Shown piece after piece: positions 57,306 to 64,000 of a stretch of 64,000 nt of DNA. The notes beneath the pieces are model-generated. The model ran no database searches and was not told the origin of the DNA. It saw only the letters and a program-made list of their open reading frames with translations. This stretch comes from Malikia granosa (lineage in GTDB: Bacteria > Pseudomonadota > Gammaproteobacteria > Burkholderiales > Burkholderiaceae_C), in assembly GCF_002980595.1 (NCBI RefSeq), contig NZ_PVLQ01000023.1, positions 1 to 64,000 of the forward strand, in the 5' to 3' direction. The translations under genes and the position numbers were made by a program. The stretch's first letter is position 1. Every line of letters begins with the position of its first letter.

Positions 57306-58684
57306 GGACGGCTAGCGACCCGATGAGTGCCTTCGCATAGATGGCTCATGTAACCGCTTTGCAGCGTCTCTTGCCCTTCATGCCTGGATGCCAATGTAAT
57401 CCAGGCCTGCAGCCCCCCTTCGGGCGGGCTGATCCACTGGAGTTGCCAACCGTTGGCCTTAGCCAGTTCCCTGACTATGGCCAGCCCCAGCCCAAAGCCG
57501 CCAGTATCCTGGTTGCGTGAGGCTTCAAGGCGCTGGAATGGCAGTTGCATCCTGTCGAGTTCGGCCAAAGGAATCCCCGGACCTTGGTCCAGTACACCGA
57601 TACGAGTGCCTTGAAGTCCTGGCTCACTGACCAGCCTCACGGGATGCCCGGAGGCGTAGCGTTGTGCATTCTGAATCAAATTGCTCAATATACGACGCAG
57701 GGCCAGAGGAGCAGCCCAAACCGTTCCGACGTCACAACGTGTCTGGAGAGGCGTTTTTTCGTCCTTGAAATCTTCCTGCAAGGAAGCAAACATCATGTTC
57801 AAGTCGAGCTGCTGTGGGGGTTCCGCCTCGAGCCCTCGTGCCAGCTCCATCACCTGAGTAATCAGCTGGTTCATCCGCTCCACTTCCCGCTCCATGCGGT
57901 CCAGGAGTGCAGGAGTCGGCGTGTCGCGCAACAATTCCAGTGCCAGCCGCATTCGAGTCAGGGGCGTGCGCAGATCATGTGACACCCCCGCTAGCATCGT
58001 GGTGCGAGCGGTCAGCAAGACTTGCACTTGCTGGACCATGACGTTGAACTGCCGACTGACAGCGGCCAGTTCCTGGGGGCCATCCTCAGGGAGCAGGGTC
58101 GGCGTGCCGCCTTCGCCCACGGCAGCCATGGCTTGGCCCAGCGATGACAGGGGCTGCACGATGCGGCGAGCCAGCCAGCGCGCACTCCACCACGACAACC
58201 AGAGGCTGCATAACAGTCCCACACCCAGGGCGATCAGGGGCTTGCTGTCGTTGCGGTTCTCAGGCCAGCCCACGGCCAGTTCCCGGTCGCCAACGGGGAT
58301 GTTGACCCAGTACCAGACTTCACCAGCTCTTTGCTCGCGCAGTAAGTGGGTGGATTGAGGTAGGCGACGGTTGATGGATTGTTCAAACAGATAAACAAAT
58401 GGTGGATGGACTGCGGGTGACGTGGTGGAGCCGTGAGCTTGCCGGATCTCCAGCCCATGGTTCGCGCGCAGTTCTTCCACGAAGGCTGGACGGGTTTCTG
58501 GTGGCAATTCGGACCAGGTTTGCGCCGACAGCACCACCAGGCCGGCCAGGTCATCGGCCGCACGTCGCGCGAGAGGCACGACCAGCAGAGCCAGGAACAC
58601 GATGGCCAGCACCAGCTCAAGTACAACGAAAGCCACCATCAGGCCGAGCGTGTGCTGTTGCAGCAGGGTGCGGCGGGCCTTCAC
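57266..58684 (-). CDS. EnvZ-like sensor histidine kinase
   Basis: A 472-residue membrane kinase. Transmembrane helices at about 14-36 and 148-167 flank a periplasmic domain of about 110 residues; a HAMP domain follows, then the phospho-acceptor GVSHDLRTPLTRMR near 233, NLIQNAQRYA (N box), VLDQGPGIP (G1) and GGFGLGLAIV (G2). After the usual end near WITLASRH there are about 35 further residues read from DNA shared with the umuC relic, so the original C-terminus may have been replaced. Coupled to the regulator by ATGA. Confidence 0.9.
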   Translation of the reverse strand: MKARRTLLQQHTLGLMVAFVVLELVLAIVFLALLVVPLARRAADDLAGLVVLSAQTWSELPPETRPAFVEELRANHGLEIRQAHGSTTSPAVHPPFVYLFEQSINRRLPQSTHLLREQRAGEVWYWVNIPVGDRELAVGWPENRNDSKPLIALGVGLLCSLWLSWWSARWLARRIVQPLSSLGQAMAAVGEGGTPTLLPEDGPQELAAVSRQFNVMVQQVQVLLTARTTMLAGVSHDLRTPLTRMRLALELLRDTPTPALLDRMEREVERMNQLITQVMELARGLEAEPPQQLDLNMMFASLQEDFKDEKTPLQTRCDVGTVWAAPLALRRILSNLIQNAQRYASGHPVRLVSEPGLQGTRIGVLDQGPGIPLAELDRMQLPFQRLEASRNQDTGGFGLGLAIVRELAKANGWQLQWISPPEGGLQAWITLASRHEGQETLQSGYMSHLCEGTHRVASRPQLTDRTSSHRVV

Positions 58685-59439
58685 GCCTGCTCACCTTCCG
58701 GGTTGAACAGATACCCTTCGCCACGCACGGTGCGGATGTAGTGGGGTGATGCCGGCCCGGATTCGATTTTCCGGCGCAGTCGCGTCACCCGGTTGTCGAT
58801 GCTGCGATCAAAGGCATCACGCTCGTAGCCTTTGAGCAGACTGATGAGCATGTCGCGCGACAGGACCCGCAGCGGGCGCCTGACCAACGCCTCCAGCAGT
58901 TCGAACTCGGCCGTGGTCAATTCAATGTCCTGCTCATCCCGCTTGAGGGTGCGCGCCGCCGTGTTGAGGCGAAACGGGCCAAACGTCAGGATGTCAAGCG
59001 CTGGTTGCGTCACGGGCGTGATCGAGGGGCCGGCGGATGGCCTTTCTGTCGCGTGTGGCGCTGGAGGGTGCCGGCGCAACAAGGCGCGCAAGCGAGCCAG
59101 CAACTCGCGCGGACCAAACGGCTTGGGCAGGTAGTCGTCGGCGCCGACCTCCAGTCCGATGATGCGGTCCATTTCCTCGCCACGGGCTGACAGCATGAGG
59201 ATCGGAATGTCCCAATGAGACTTGATGAAGCGGGTCAGCGACAGGCCATCCTCCCCCGGCATCATCAGGTCCAGCACCAGCACGTCAGGGCTTGCCTGGC
59301 TCAGCATTTGTCGCAAGGCTGCGCCACCGTCGGCCACACTGACCTGGAAGCCGTTCTGGCTCAAGTAGGTGCTGAGCAATTCGCGAATGTCGGCATCGTC
59401 ATCGACGACCCAGACCTGTGGCAGCGTGATTTGGTTCAT
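58681..59439 (-). CDS. OmpR-family response regulator
   Basis: A 252-residue transcription regulator. Receiver domain with VVDDDADIRELL, phospho-acceptor Asp in LVLDLMMPGEDG near 57 and Lys in DDYLPKPFG near 108; a linker rich in Pro (about 125-150); then a winged-helix output domain with LTTAEFELLEALVRRPLRVLSRD and RSIDNRVTRLRRKIE. It is first in the operon with the kinase and diverges from the exported-protein genes. Confidence 0.93.
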   Translation of the reverse strand: MNQITLPQVWVVDDDADIRELLSTYLSQNGFQVSVADGGAALRQMLSQASPDVLVLDLMMPGEDGLSLTRFIKSHWDIPILMLSARGEEMDRIIGLEVGADDYLPKPFGPRELLARLRALLRRHPPAPHATERPSAGPSITPVTQPALDILTFGPFRLNTAARTLKRDEQDIELTTAEFELLEALVRRPLRVLSRDMLISLLKGYERDAFDRSIDNRVTRLRRKIESGPASPHYIRTVRGEGYLFNPEGEQA

Positions 59440-59473
59440 GGCCGAAAGTTTAGGTGTGACCGAGCGTTACGAC

Positions 59474-59491
59474 CTGTCAGGCATGTGACAG
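59474..59491. promoter_or_regulatory. 18-bp perfect dyad between ompR and the exported-protein operon
   Basis: CTGTCA-GGCATG-TGACAG, a perfect inverted repeat, in the divergent intergenic region 35 bases upstream of the regulator ATG. Candidate operator. Confidence 0.5.
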
Positions 59492-59500
59492 ATACAAACC

Positions 59501-59530
59501 GCGACACATGGCGACAAGTCGCGACTTCGC
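59501..59530. promoter_or_regulatory. Three 10-bp-phased GCGAC repeats (OmpR-type site candidate)
   Basis: GCGACACATG, GCGACAAGTC and GCGACTTCGC are directly adjacent, each 10 bases long and sharing GCGAC. OmpR/PhoB-family regulators bind tandem half-sites at 10-bp spacing, and an OmpR-family gene is adjacent. Confidence 0.55.
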
Positions 59531-59596
59531 CGCATGACGCCGGCACATGCCTGCGACAGGGCCAGCGCAAGATACCTCCATCGAACACGACACACC

Positions 59597-59896
59597 ATGA
59601 AAGTGCTGCCTTACTCCATCTGGTTGGGATTGCTGCTGACGGTCAATGCCTCGGGCGTTCTCGCAGCCGAAGCTGAACAAGCAGAAGCAATACCCACCCA
59701 GTTGAACCTGAACCTTCCCCGTCAAACGGGAAATGCGGTCACTCATCAGCCTGCAAAGTTGCCAGAAACATTGCGCTCCTCGAACCTGCAACGTCTGCCT
59801 TACGGCAGTGGCTACGAGGCGCGACAGGGCGACTGGCGAGATACCGGTCATCGTTCCCCGATAGTTGGCGGACGCGGTGCAGGTCGTGGTCGATAA
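59597..59896 (+). CDS. Small exported protein, unknown function
   Basis: A 99-residue protein with a signal peptide (MKVLPYSIWLGLLLTVNASGVLA, cleavage near AEA). The mature part of about 75 residues is Gln/Arg/Gly-rich with no Cys. The in-frame start at 59534 would destroy the signal peptide, so 59597 is chosen. First gene of a plus-strand operon opposite the regulator. Confidence 0.65.
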   Translation: MKVLPYSIWLGLLLTVNASGVLAAEAEQAEAIPTQLNLNLPRQTGNAVTHQPAKLPETLRSSNLQRLPYGSGYEARQGDWRDTGHRSPIVGGRGAGRGR

Positions 59897-59929
59897 GTCT
59901 CACAAATGCATTCCAAGCAAGGACTCATC

Positions 59930-60208
59930 ATGACGAACTGGAAACAACTCACCATTCTGGCCGCGCTCGCGGGCTTGACAGCCGTGGCGCATGCGCAGGG
60001 CGGCGGGCAGGGCAAGATGCACCAGTATGGCGCATCCGGTACGCAGCCGACGGGGCAAGGTGGGCACCAAGGCGGCGGCCAAGGCAGCCAGGCGCGCATG
60101 CAGGCTCGTTCCCAGGACGGGACCCAGATCGGCGGCGAGGCAGCCGTGCGTGAACGTATGCGTACCCATACGAGCGCCACCACCCCCACGACCAGTACCA
60201 CTCAGTAA
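59930..60208 (+). CDS. Small exported Gly/Gln-rich protein
   Basis: A 92-residue protein with signal peptide (MTNWKQLTILAALAGLTAVAHA, ending AHA-Q). The mature part is low complexity: Gly/Gln repeats (QGGGQGKMHQYG; GGHQGGGQGSQ) followed by a Thr/Ser-rich tail. Sequence offers no catalytic motif. AAGGAC precedes the ATG. Likely co-transcribed with its neighbours. Confidence 0.65.
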   Translation: MTNWKQLTILAALAGLTAVAHAQGGGQGKMHQYGASGTQPTGQGGHQGGGQGSQARMQARSQDGTQIGGEAAVRERMRTHTSATTPTTSTTQ

Positions 60209-60266
60209 TTCCAGTCTTTGACCAGGTTCGGAGGAGTTCGCTTCACCCGAACCGGCAGGGGTAGCC

Positions 60267-60875
60267 ATGAAGAAATCACTCTACATGTGGGTCGCATTGG
60301 CGGCAATGGCCACGACGCCCGGTTTTGCGCAAGAAGTCGGCAAGGTGCTGTCATCGACGCCGATCGTGCGTCAGGTGGCAGTGCCGCGCCAGGTCTGTCG
60401 CGCCGAAACCGTGGCGATCCAGGCGCACAAGTCTGGGGCTGGGGCGCTGGTGGGGGCCATAGCCGGCGGTGCGATTGGCAATGCCATCGGGGATGGTGGT
60501 GGCCGGGCAGTCGCCACCATGCTGGGCATGGTCGGTGGTTCGGCGCTGGGTGACCAGCTCGAAAACCAGCCCGCGCCGCAACTGCAACAGGTACAGCGCT
60601 GCGACTGGCAGCAGGTCTACGAGAACCAGCCGGCGGGTTACCGGGTGGTTTATGAGTATGCCGGCAAACAGTACAGCGTGGAGTGGCCGACCGAACCGGG
60701 CGCCACGATACCGCTACAGATCAGCCCGGCCATGGCCGTCGATTCTGCGACCGCTGCCGTCATCAGCACGGCCGAACCGGTCGTCGTGAGGCAGGCGGCA
60801 TACACCCCATACAGCACCCCGGTGCGGATTTACCTCGGGCCAGGTCGCTGGCCGGGCTTTTACGGCCATCACTGA
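60267..60875 (+). CDS. Glycine-zipper (17-kDa antigen-like) envelope protein
   Basis: A 202-residue protein with signal peptide (about 1-21, ending GFAQ). A glycine-zipper segment at about 57-98 (GAGALVGAIAGGAIGNAIGD, then GMVGGSALGDQLE) is typical of 2TM glycine-zipper outer-membrane proteins; a following CDW and CRAE Cys pair may form a disulphide. The C-terminal part is Pro/Tyr-rich. Probably embedded in the outer membrane and part of the envelope-stress-type operon. Confidence 0.75.
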   Translation: MKKSLYMWVALAAMATTPGFAQEVGKVLSSTPIVRQVAVPRQVCRAETVAIQAHKSGAGALVGAIAGGAIGNAIGDGGGRAVATMLGMVGGSALGDQLENQPAPQLQQVQRCDWQQVYENQPAGYRVVYEYAGKQYSVEWPTEPGATIPLQISPAMAVDSATAAVISTAEPVVVRQAAYTPYSTPVRIYLGPGRWPGFYGHH

Positions 60876-60906
60876 GACCAGCCTTTCAACATTCAAAGGA
60901 CGTGAA

Positions 60907-61605
60907 ATGAAAAAGACCATCCTTCAGTTCGCCGCAGCTTCAATCACGGCTCTGACTCTGGTGGCTTGTGGGGGTGGCGATGATGCCACGCCAGCAGGTG
61001 GGCCTCCGATCATCGTCAACGCGGACGGCACCACCAATTTTGAAGGCACGGCACTGGCTTCCAGCCTGTCAGCCTTGCCGCTCGAGGCCCTGAGTGAGGC
61101 CGAGAAGGCGTCGCTGGCCTACATGCGCGAAGAAGAAAAGCTGGCACATGATGTCTACACCAGACTGGATTCGCTCTGGGGTAGCCAAGTCCGCGTCTTT
61201 GGCAACATCGCCAACAGCGAAGCCACGCACACCGAGGCGGTGCGACAGCTGCTCATCCGTTACGGCCTGCCAGACCCGGCCGCCAACCTGACCGAGGGGA
61301 TGTTTGCCAACGCCACCCTGCAACAGCTCTACCATGACCTCGTAGCACTGGGCACGCCTTCTCAGGTGGCTGCGCTGCGGGTCGGCGCGCAGATCGAAGA
61401 ACTCGACATCGTGGACATTCAGACTGCCCTCAACGACATCGACAACCAGGATATCCGGCTGGTCTACGAGAACCTGATGAAGGGATCCAGGAACCACCTG
61501 CGTTCGTTCGTCAAGACGCTGACGCAGCAAGGGGAGTCCTACAGTCCGGTCTACTTGAGTCAAGAAGACTACGATGCGATCGTGACCACGCCGATTGAGC
61601 GCTGA
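60907..61605 (+). CDS. DUF2202 ferritin-like lipoprotein
   Basis: A 232-residue protein with a lipoprotein signal (LTLVAC, lipidated Cys near 21). The DUF2202 domain, which resembles a ferritin-like four-helix bundle, starts near residue 68 with YMREEEKLAHDVYTRL and NIANSEATHTEAVRQLL, followed by RYGLPDPAAN. The Glu/His residues in these helices could bind a metal pair. Last gene of the four-gene plus-strand operon. Confidence 0.85.
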   Translation: MKKTILQFAAASITALTLVACGGGDDATPAGGPPIIVNADGTTNFEGTALASSLSALPLEALSEAEKASLAYMREEEKLAHDVYTRLDSLWGSQVRVFGNIANSEATHTEAVRQLLIRYGLPDPAANLTEGMFANATLQQLYHDLVALGTPSQVAALRVGAQIEELDIVDIQTALNDIDNQDIRLVYENLMKGSRNHLRSFVKTLTQQGESYSPVYLSQEDYDAIVTTPIER

Positions 61606-61684
61606 GCCGGTCTGACTTCACCCAGCCAGCCTGCACGGAAATCCTGGATCGTCGGGTAGCTCTCGACCTCGGTGTTCGTCACAA

Positions 61685-61697
61685 TGATAAACTATCA
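61685..61697. promoter_or_regulatory. 13-bp dyad before the first DUF2946 gene
   Basis: TGATA-AAC-TATCA, a perfect inverted repeat ending three bases before the ATG. Could be a repressor site or part of an mRNA hairpin. Seen directly; role inferred. Confidence 0.35.
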
Positions 61698-61700
61698 GGC

Positions 61701-62099
61701 ATGTTCCTGACGCGCCTGCAACGCCGCTTCACCGCCTGGGTCGCCCTGCTGGCCCTGGTGCTGGGCGCGCTTGCGCCCACGGTGGCGCACGCCATGGTGG
61801 CCGGCAGCGACCGCGCCGACTGGCTGGAGGTCTGCAGCGTCAGCGGCATGGTTTGGTTCAAGGCCGACACCGGCGAGGTGCGCGACCAGTTGCCTGACGG
61901 CAGAGCACCCGCCAGCGACACCAGCCAGCAGTGTGCTTGGTGCACGCTGAACGGTGGCAACGCCTCCCTGCCGGTGGTGGCGGCCAGCCTGTATCTGCCA
62001 CCACGCCTGATAGATTTTCCGCCCGCCTTCTACCACGCGCCCCTGGCTTCCACCGTCTGGGCGCCAGCCCAGTCGCGCGCACCACCCTCTGCCGCCTGA
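61701..62099 (+). CDS. DUF2946 family exported protein
   Basis: A 132-residue protein with a signal-like N-terminus (residues 9-31, ALLALVLGALAPTVAHA) and a CAWC pair at about 76-79 in a DUF2946-type context (VCSVSGMVWF before it). DUF2946 proteins are typically found with copper-handling genes, as here. A second, similar copy begins at 63815. Confidence 0.8.
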   Translation: MFLTRLQRRFTAWVALLALVLGALAPTVAHAMVAGSDRADWLEVCSVSGMVWFKADTGEVRDQLPDGRAPASDTSQQCAWCTLNGGNASLPVVAASLYLPPRLIDFPPAFYHAPLASTVWAPAQSRAPPSAA

Positions 62100-62162
62100 A
62101 AACCCTCTACCGTGATGCGCTGGTCGAGCGCATCGTGTGTTGTCCCGTTTTCAGGAGGCGCC

Positions 62163-62798
62163 ATGCCTTCCACCTCATCACCCATTGCATCCCGCCGCCT
62201 GGCTCTGGCCTGGCTCACGGCCAGCGGCACGCTGCTGCTGGCCGGCTGTGACCAGCTCGCTTCCGCATCACACGGCAGCGCTTCGCCATCCAAGGGGATC
62301 GACATCAGCGGCGCCTACTACGCGCGCAACTTCAAGCTGACCGACTTCAACGGCCAGACCCGCAGCCTGAGTGACTTCAAGGACAAGGTCGTGATGCTGT
62401 ACTTCGGCTTCACGCAGTGCCCCGACGTCTGCCCTACCGCGCTCATCCGCGCCGCTTCGCTCATGCAGCAGCTGGGCACGCAGGCGGACGATCAGCAGCT
62501 GATCTTCATCACCGTGGATCCCGAGCGCGACACACCCGAGATGCTGCGCGAGTACATGACCGCGTTCCACCCGTCTTTCCTCGCACTCACCGGCAGCAAC
62601 CAAGACATCCGCCAGACTGCCGACGAGTTCCGCGTGTACTACAAGAAAGTGCCCACGGGCAGCAGCTACACGATGGACCACACGGCGCTGAACTACCTGT
62701 TTGACCGCCAGGGCAGCATCCGAGTCGCGCTGCGCCACGAACAGACCGCAGACGACTACACCGGCGAGGTGCGCAAGCTGCTGGCCGAGCCTGCATAA
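62163..62798 (+). CDS. SCO1/SenC-type copper chaperone lipoprotein
   Basis: A 211-residue thioredoxin-fold protein that delivers copper to cytochrome c oxidase or reduces its Cys ligands. Lipobox LLLAGC near 28; FTQCPDVCPTAL carries the CxxxC copper motif near 87 and YTMDHTALNYLF the copper-binding His near 172. AGGAGG lies just before the ATG at 62163; an earlier in-frame start at 62112 has no such site. Confidence 0.92.
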   Translation: MPSTSSPIASRRLALAWLTASGTLLLAGCDQLASASHGSASPSKGIDISGAYYARNFKLTDFNGQTRSLSDFKDKVVMLYFGFTQCPDVCPTALIRAASLMQQLGTQADDQQLIFITVDPERDTPEMLREYMTAFHPSFLALTGSNQDIRQTADEFRVYYKKVPTGSSYTMDHTALNYLFDRQGSIRVALRHEQTADDYTGEVRKLLAEPA

Positions 62799-62841
62799 GC
62801 CACTCCCCCTTTTTCATCTCCCAAAGCAAGGATCAACTGAA

Positions 62842-63315
62842 ATGAAGCAACTCATCGTCACCGGCCTGCTGGCCATCACCACTGCCGCCTGGGCACAGAC
62901 TACCGTCAAGGTGGAAGATGTCTGGGTGCGCGGTACCGTCGCCACGCAGAAGGCCACCGGCGCCTTCATGCGCCTGACGCCTTCGACCAACGCGCGCCTG
63001 GTCGCCGCCCAGTCGCCGGTGGCCGGCGTGGTCGAGATCCACGAAATGGCGATGGAAAAGGACATCATGAAGATGCGCAAGATCCCTGGTCTGGACCTGG
63101 CCGCCGGCCGCACCATGGAGCTCAAGCCCGGTGGCTACCACGTGATGCTGATGGACCTCAAGCAGCAGCTCAAGGGTGGCGAGCAGGTACCCATCACCCT
63201 GGTGTTCGAAGACGACGCCAAGAAGCGCTTCACGCAGGCGGTCCAGGCACCCGTGACCGCGCTGGGCGGCGGCAACGCACCGATGCCCATGAAGCACGGC
63301 GAGCACAAGCAATGA
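62842..63315 (+). CDS. Periplasmic copper chaperone PCu(A)C
   Basis: A 157-residue protein with signal peptide (about 1-19). The copper site is visible as EIHEMAMEKDIMKM and, further on, GGYHVMLM, the H-x-M/M/H-x-M set of the family. A His/Met tail (MPMKHGEHKQ) adds metal ligands. It supplies Cu(I) for oxidase assembly, probably handing it to the SCO protein encoded just upstream. Confidence 0.92.
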   Translation: MKQLIVTGLLAITTAAWAQTTVKVEDVWVRGTVATQKATGAFMRLTPSTNARLVAAQSPVAGVVEIHEMAMEKDIMKMRKIPGLDLAAGRTMELKPGGYHVMLMDLKQQLKGGEQVPITLVFEDDAKKRFTQAVQAPVTALGGGNAPMPMKHGEHKQ

Positions 63316-63344
63316 TCACTTTCCCTGCACAACCGGAGTTCACC

Positions 63345-63782
63345 ATGCAAACCACCATCCAGTTTCTTCGTCGCAGCGCCCTCCTCCTGGCCCTCTTGGC
63401 CGCTACCGGCCTGGCTGCTGCCAAGGGAGTGCCCGGCGACGGCGCCATTCCCGTAGTTGAGCTCATGCCGCTGACCATGAAGCACGAAGTCGAGCTCAAG
63501 CTCTCGGCCGAGCAGATCCAATCGCTCGACGCTTACCGCAAGCAGGCCATGCCTAGCCGCGTGGCGCTGCAGAAGAAGATCATCGAACTGCGCGGCCAGC
63601 TGCGCGTGGCCCTGCTGGACAACAAGCCGCAGGCGGACCGCGAAGCGCTGATGAAGCAGATCGCCGAAGCCGAGGTGCAGCATTTCCAAGGGCGAGAACG
63701 CTGCGTCGAGCACTTGCGCAAGCTGCTGAGCGCCGAGCAGTTCGCGCAACTGAGCAAGCTGTACCTCGACGGCTTGCGCTGA
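63345..63782 (+). CDS. Periplasmic Spy/CpxP-like heavy-metal-response protein
   Basis: A 145-residue mostly helical protein with signal peptide (about 1-26). LTMKHEVELKLSAEQIQSLDAYRKQAMPSR and LLSAEQFAQLSKLY resemble the LTxxQ-type motifs of Spy/CpxP and CnrX-like proteins. An earlier start at 63312 overlaps the PCu(A)C stop (ATGA) but would place a leader before the signal peptide. Likely a periplasmic metal/stress-related chaperone. Confidence 0.7.
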   Translation: MQTTIQFLRRSALLLALLAATGLAAAKGVPGDGAIPVVELMPLTMKHEVELKLSAEQIQSLDAYRKQAMPSRVALQKKIIELRGQLRVALLDNKPQADREALMKQIAEAEVQHFQGRERCVEHLRKLLSAEQFAQLSKLYLDGLR

Positions 63783-63814
63783 ATTGACATCATATTCATT
63801 ACTATAATCAAAAC

Positions 63815-64000
63815 ATGTTCATCACGCGTTCAACTCGTCGCATCACCGCATGGCTGGCCATGCTGGTGCTGGTGTTGAACGCGTTAACGCCGCTGGCCGC
63901 CCAGGCCATGTGGGCATCCGGCCAGGCGACCAACATGGTCGAGGTCTGCACCTCGACGGGCATGGTGCGGGTGGCGATCGATGCAGCGGATGACTTGGAC
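63815..64000 (+). CDS. DUF2946-like exported protein, truncated by the window end
   Basis: 62 codons without a stop. MFITRSTRRITAWLAMLVLV with LTPLAAQAM and VEVCTSTGMVRV closely parallels the protein starting at 61701 (MFLTRLQRRFTAWVALLALV; VEVCSVSGMVWF-type), so the two are paralogues flanking the copper genes. TATAAT-like sequence lies a few bases upstream. Confidence 0.75.
   Translation, partial: MFITRSTRRITAWLAMLVLVLNALTPLAAQAMWASGQATNMVEVCTSTGMVRVAIDAADDLD

Noticed and set aside
63784-63808. TTGACA and TATAAT before the second DUF2946 gene as a sigma-70 promoter
   Set aside because: The spacing is only 13 bases; a -10 box alone may be used, but the pair is not a normal promoter.

Overview
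The window is high-GC, tightly packed bacterial DNA. The gene families point to a betaproteobacterium, most likely order Burkholderiales: a zapB-like/zapA pair followed by 6S RNA, a DUF485-actP pair, FabI, DUF2788, a DUF465 protein, NfeD/SPFH and a yej-type transporter. The family or genus cannot be fixed from the sequence alone.

Bases 1-6,300 hold a CNMP/CBS/DUF294 nucleotidyltransferase-like regulator coupled to a degenerate DnaQ-fold protein, a DHA2-type MFS exporter, and the DUF485-actP acetate uptake pair. Bases 6,396-20,862 are a 14-gene cobalamin operon on the minus strand. It starts with a B12 riboswitch and runs btuB, cobB, cobU, btuF, btuC, btuD, cobO, bluB, cbiB, cobD, cobQ, cobT, cobS, cobC. 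It covers corrinoid uptake, a,c- and side-chain amidation, aminopropanol attachment, DMB synthesis, nucleotide-loop assembly and final dephosphorylation, with almost every junction overlapping. Corrin-ring genes are not in the window.

Bases 20,900-38,540 are core genome: zapB-like/zapA/6S RNA, a SWIB protein, an MFS exporter, a 2-hydroxyacid dehydrogenase, an orphan GspE/PilB-like ATPase, DUF2788 and DUF2189 membrane proteins, a complete yejABEF-type oligopeptide ABC transporter, fabI, a DUF465 protein, an Orn/Lys/Arg decarboxylase, and NfeD plus an SPFH protein.

A tRNA-Ser(GGA) at 38,597 is followed at once by a tyrosine integrase. The next roughly 18.6 kb looks like an integrated, partly decayed accessory region. 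It holds a replication-initiator-like gene, IS630 and IS21 fragments, an IS66 element with a companion gene, a 1.8-kb AT-rich stretch with no recognisable gene, a protein with two I-PpoI-like His-Me-finger motifs, a Type I restriction-modification operon with an extra PD-(D/E)XK/DUF4268 nuclease, and an umuC remnant. That remnant overlaps the end of an EnvZ-like kinase gene, which suggests one boundary lies near 57,300.

Bases 57,266-64,000 hold an EnvZ/OmpR-type two-component pair divergent from four small exported proteins (one a glycine-zipper protein, one a DUF2202 ferritin-like lipoprotein). The intergenic DNA carries OmpR-style 10-bp-phased repeats. A copper-type periplasmic cluster follows: DUF2946, SCO1, PCu(A)C, a Spy-like protein, and a second DUF2946 copy cut off by the window end.

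The most promising unfamiliar items are the double His-Me-finger protein, the extra nuclease inside the Type I R-M operon, the exported-protein operon opposite ompR, and the IS66 companion gene with an apparently duplicated domain.
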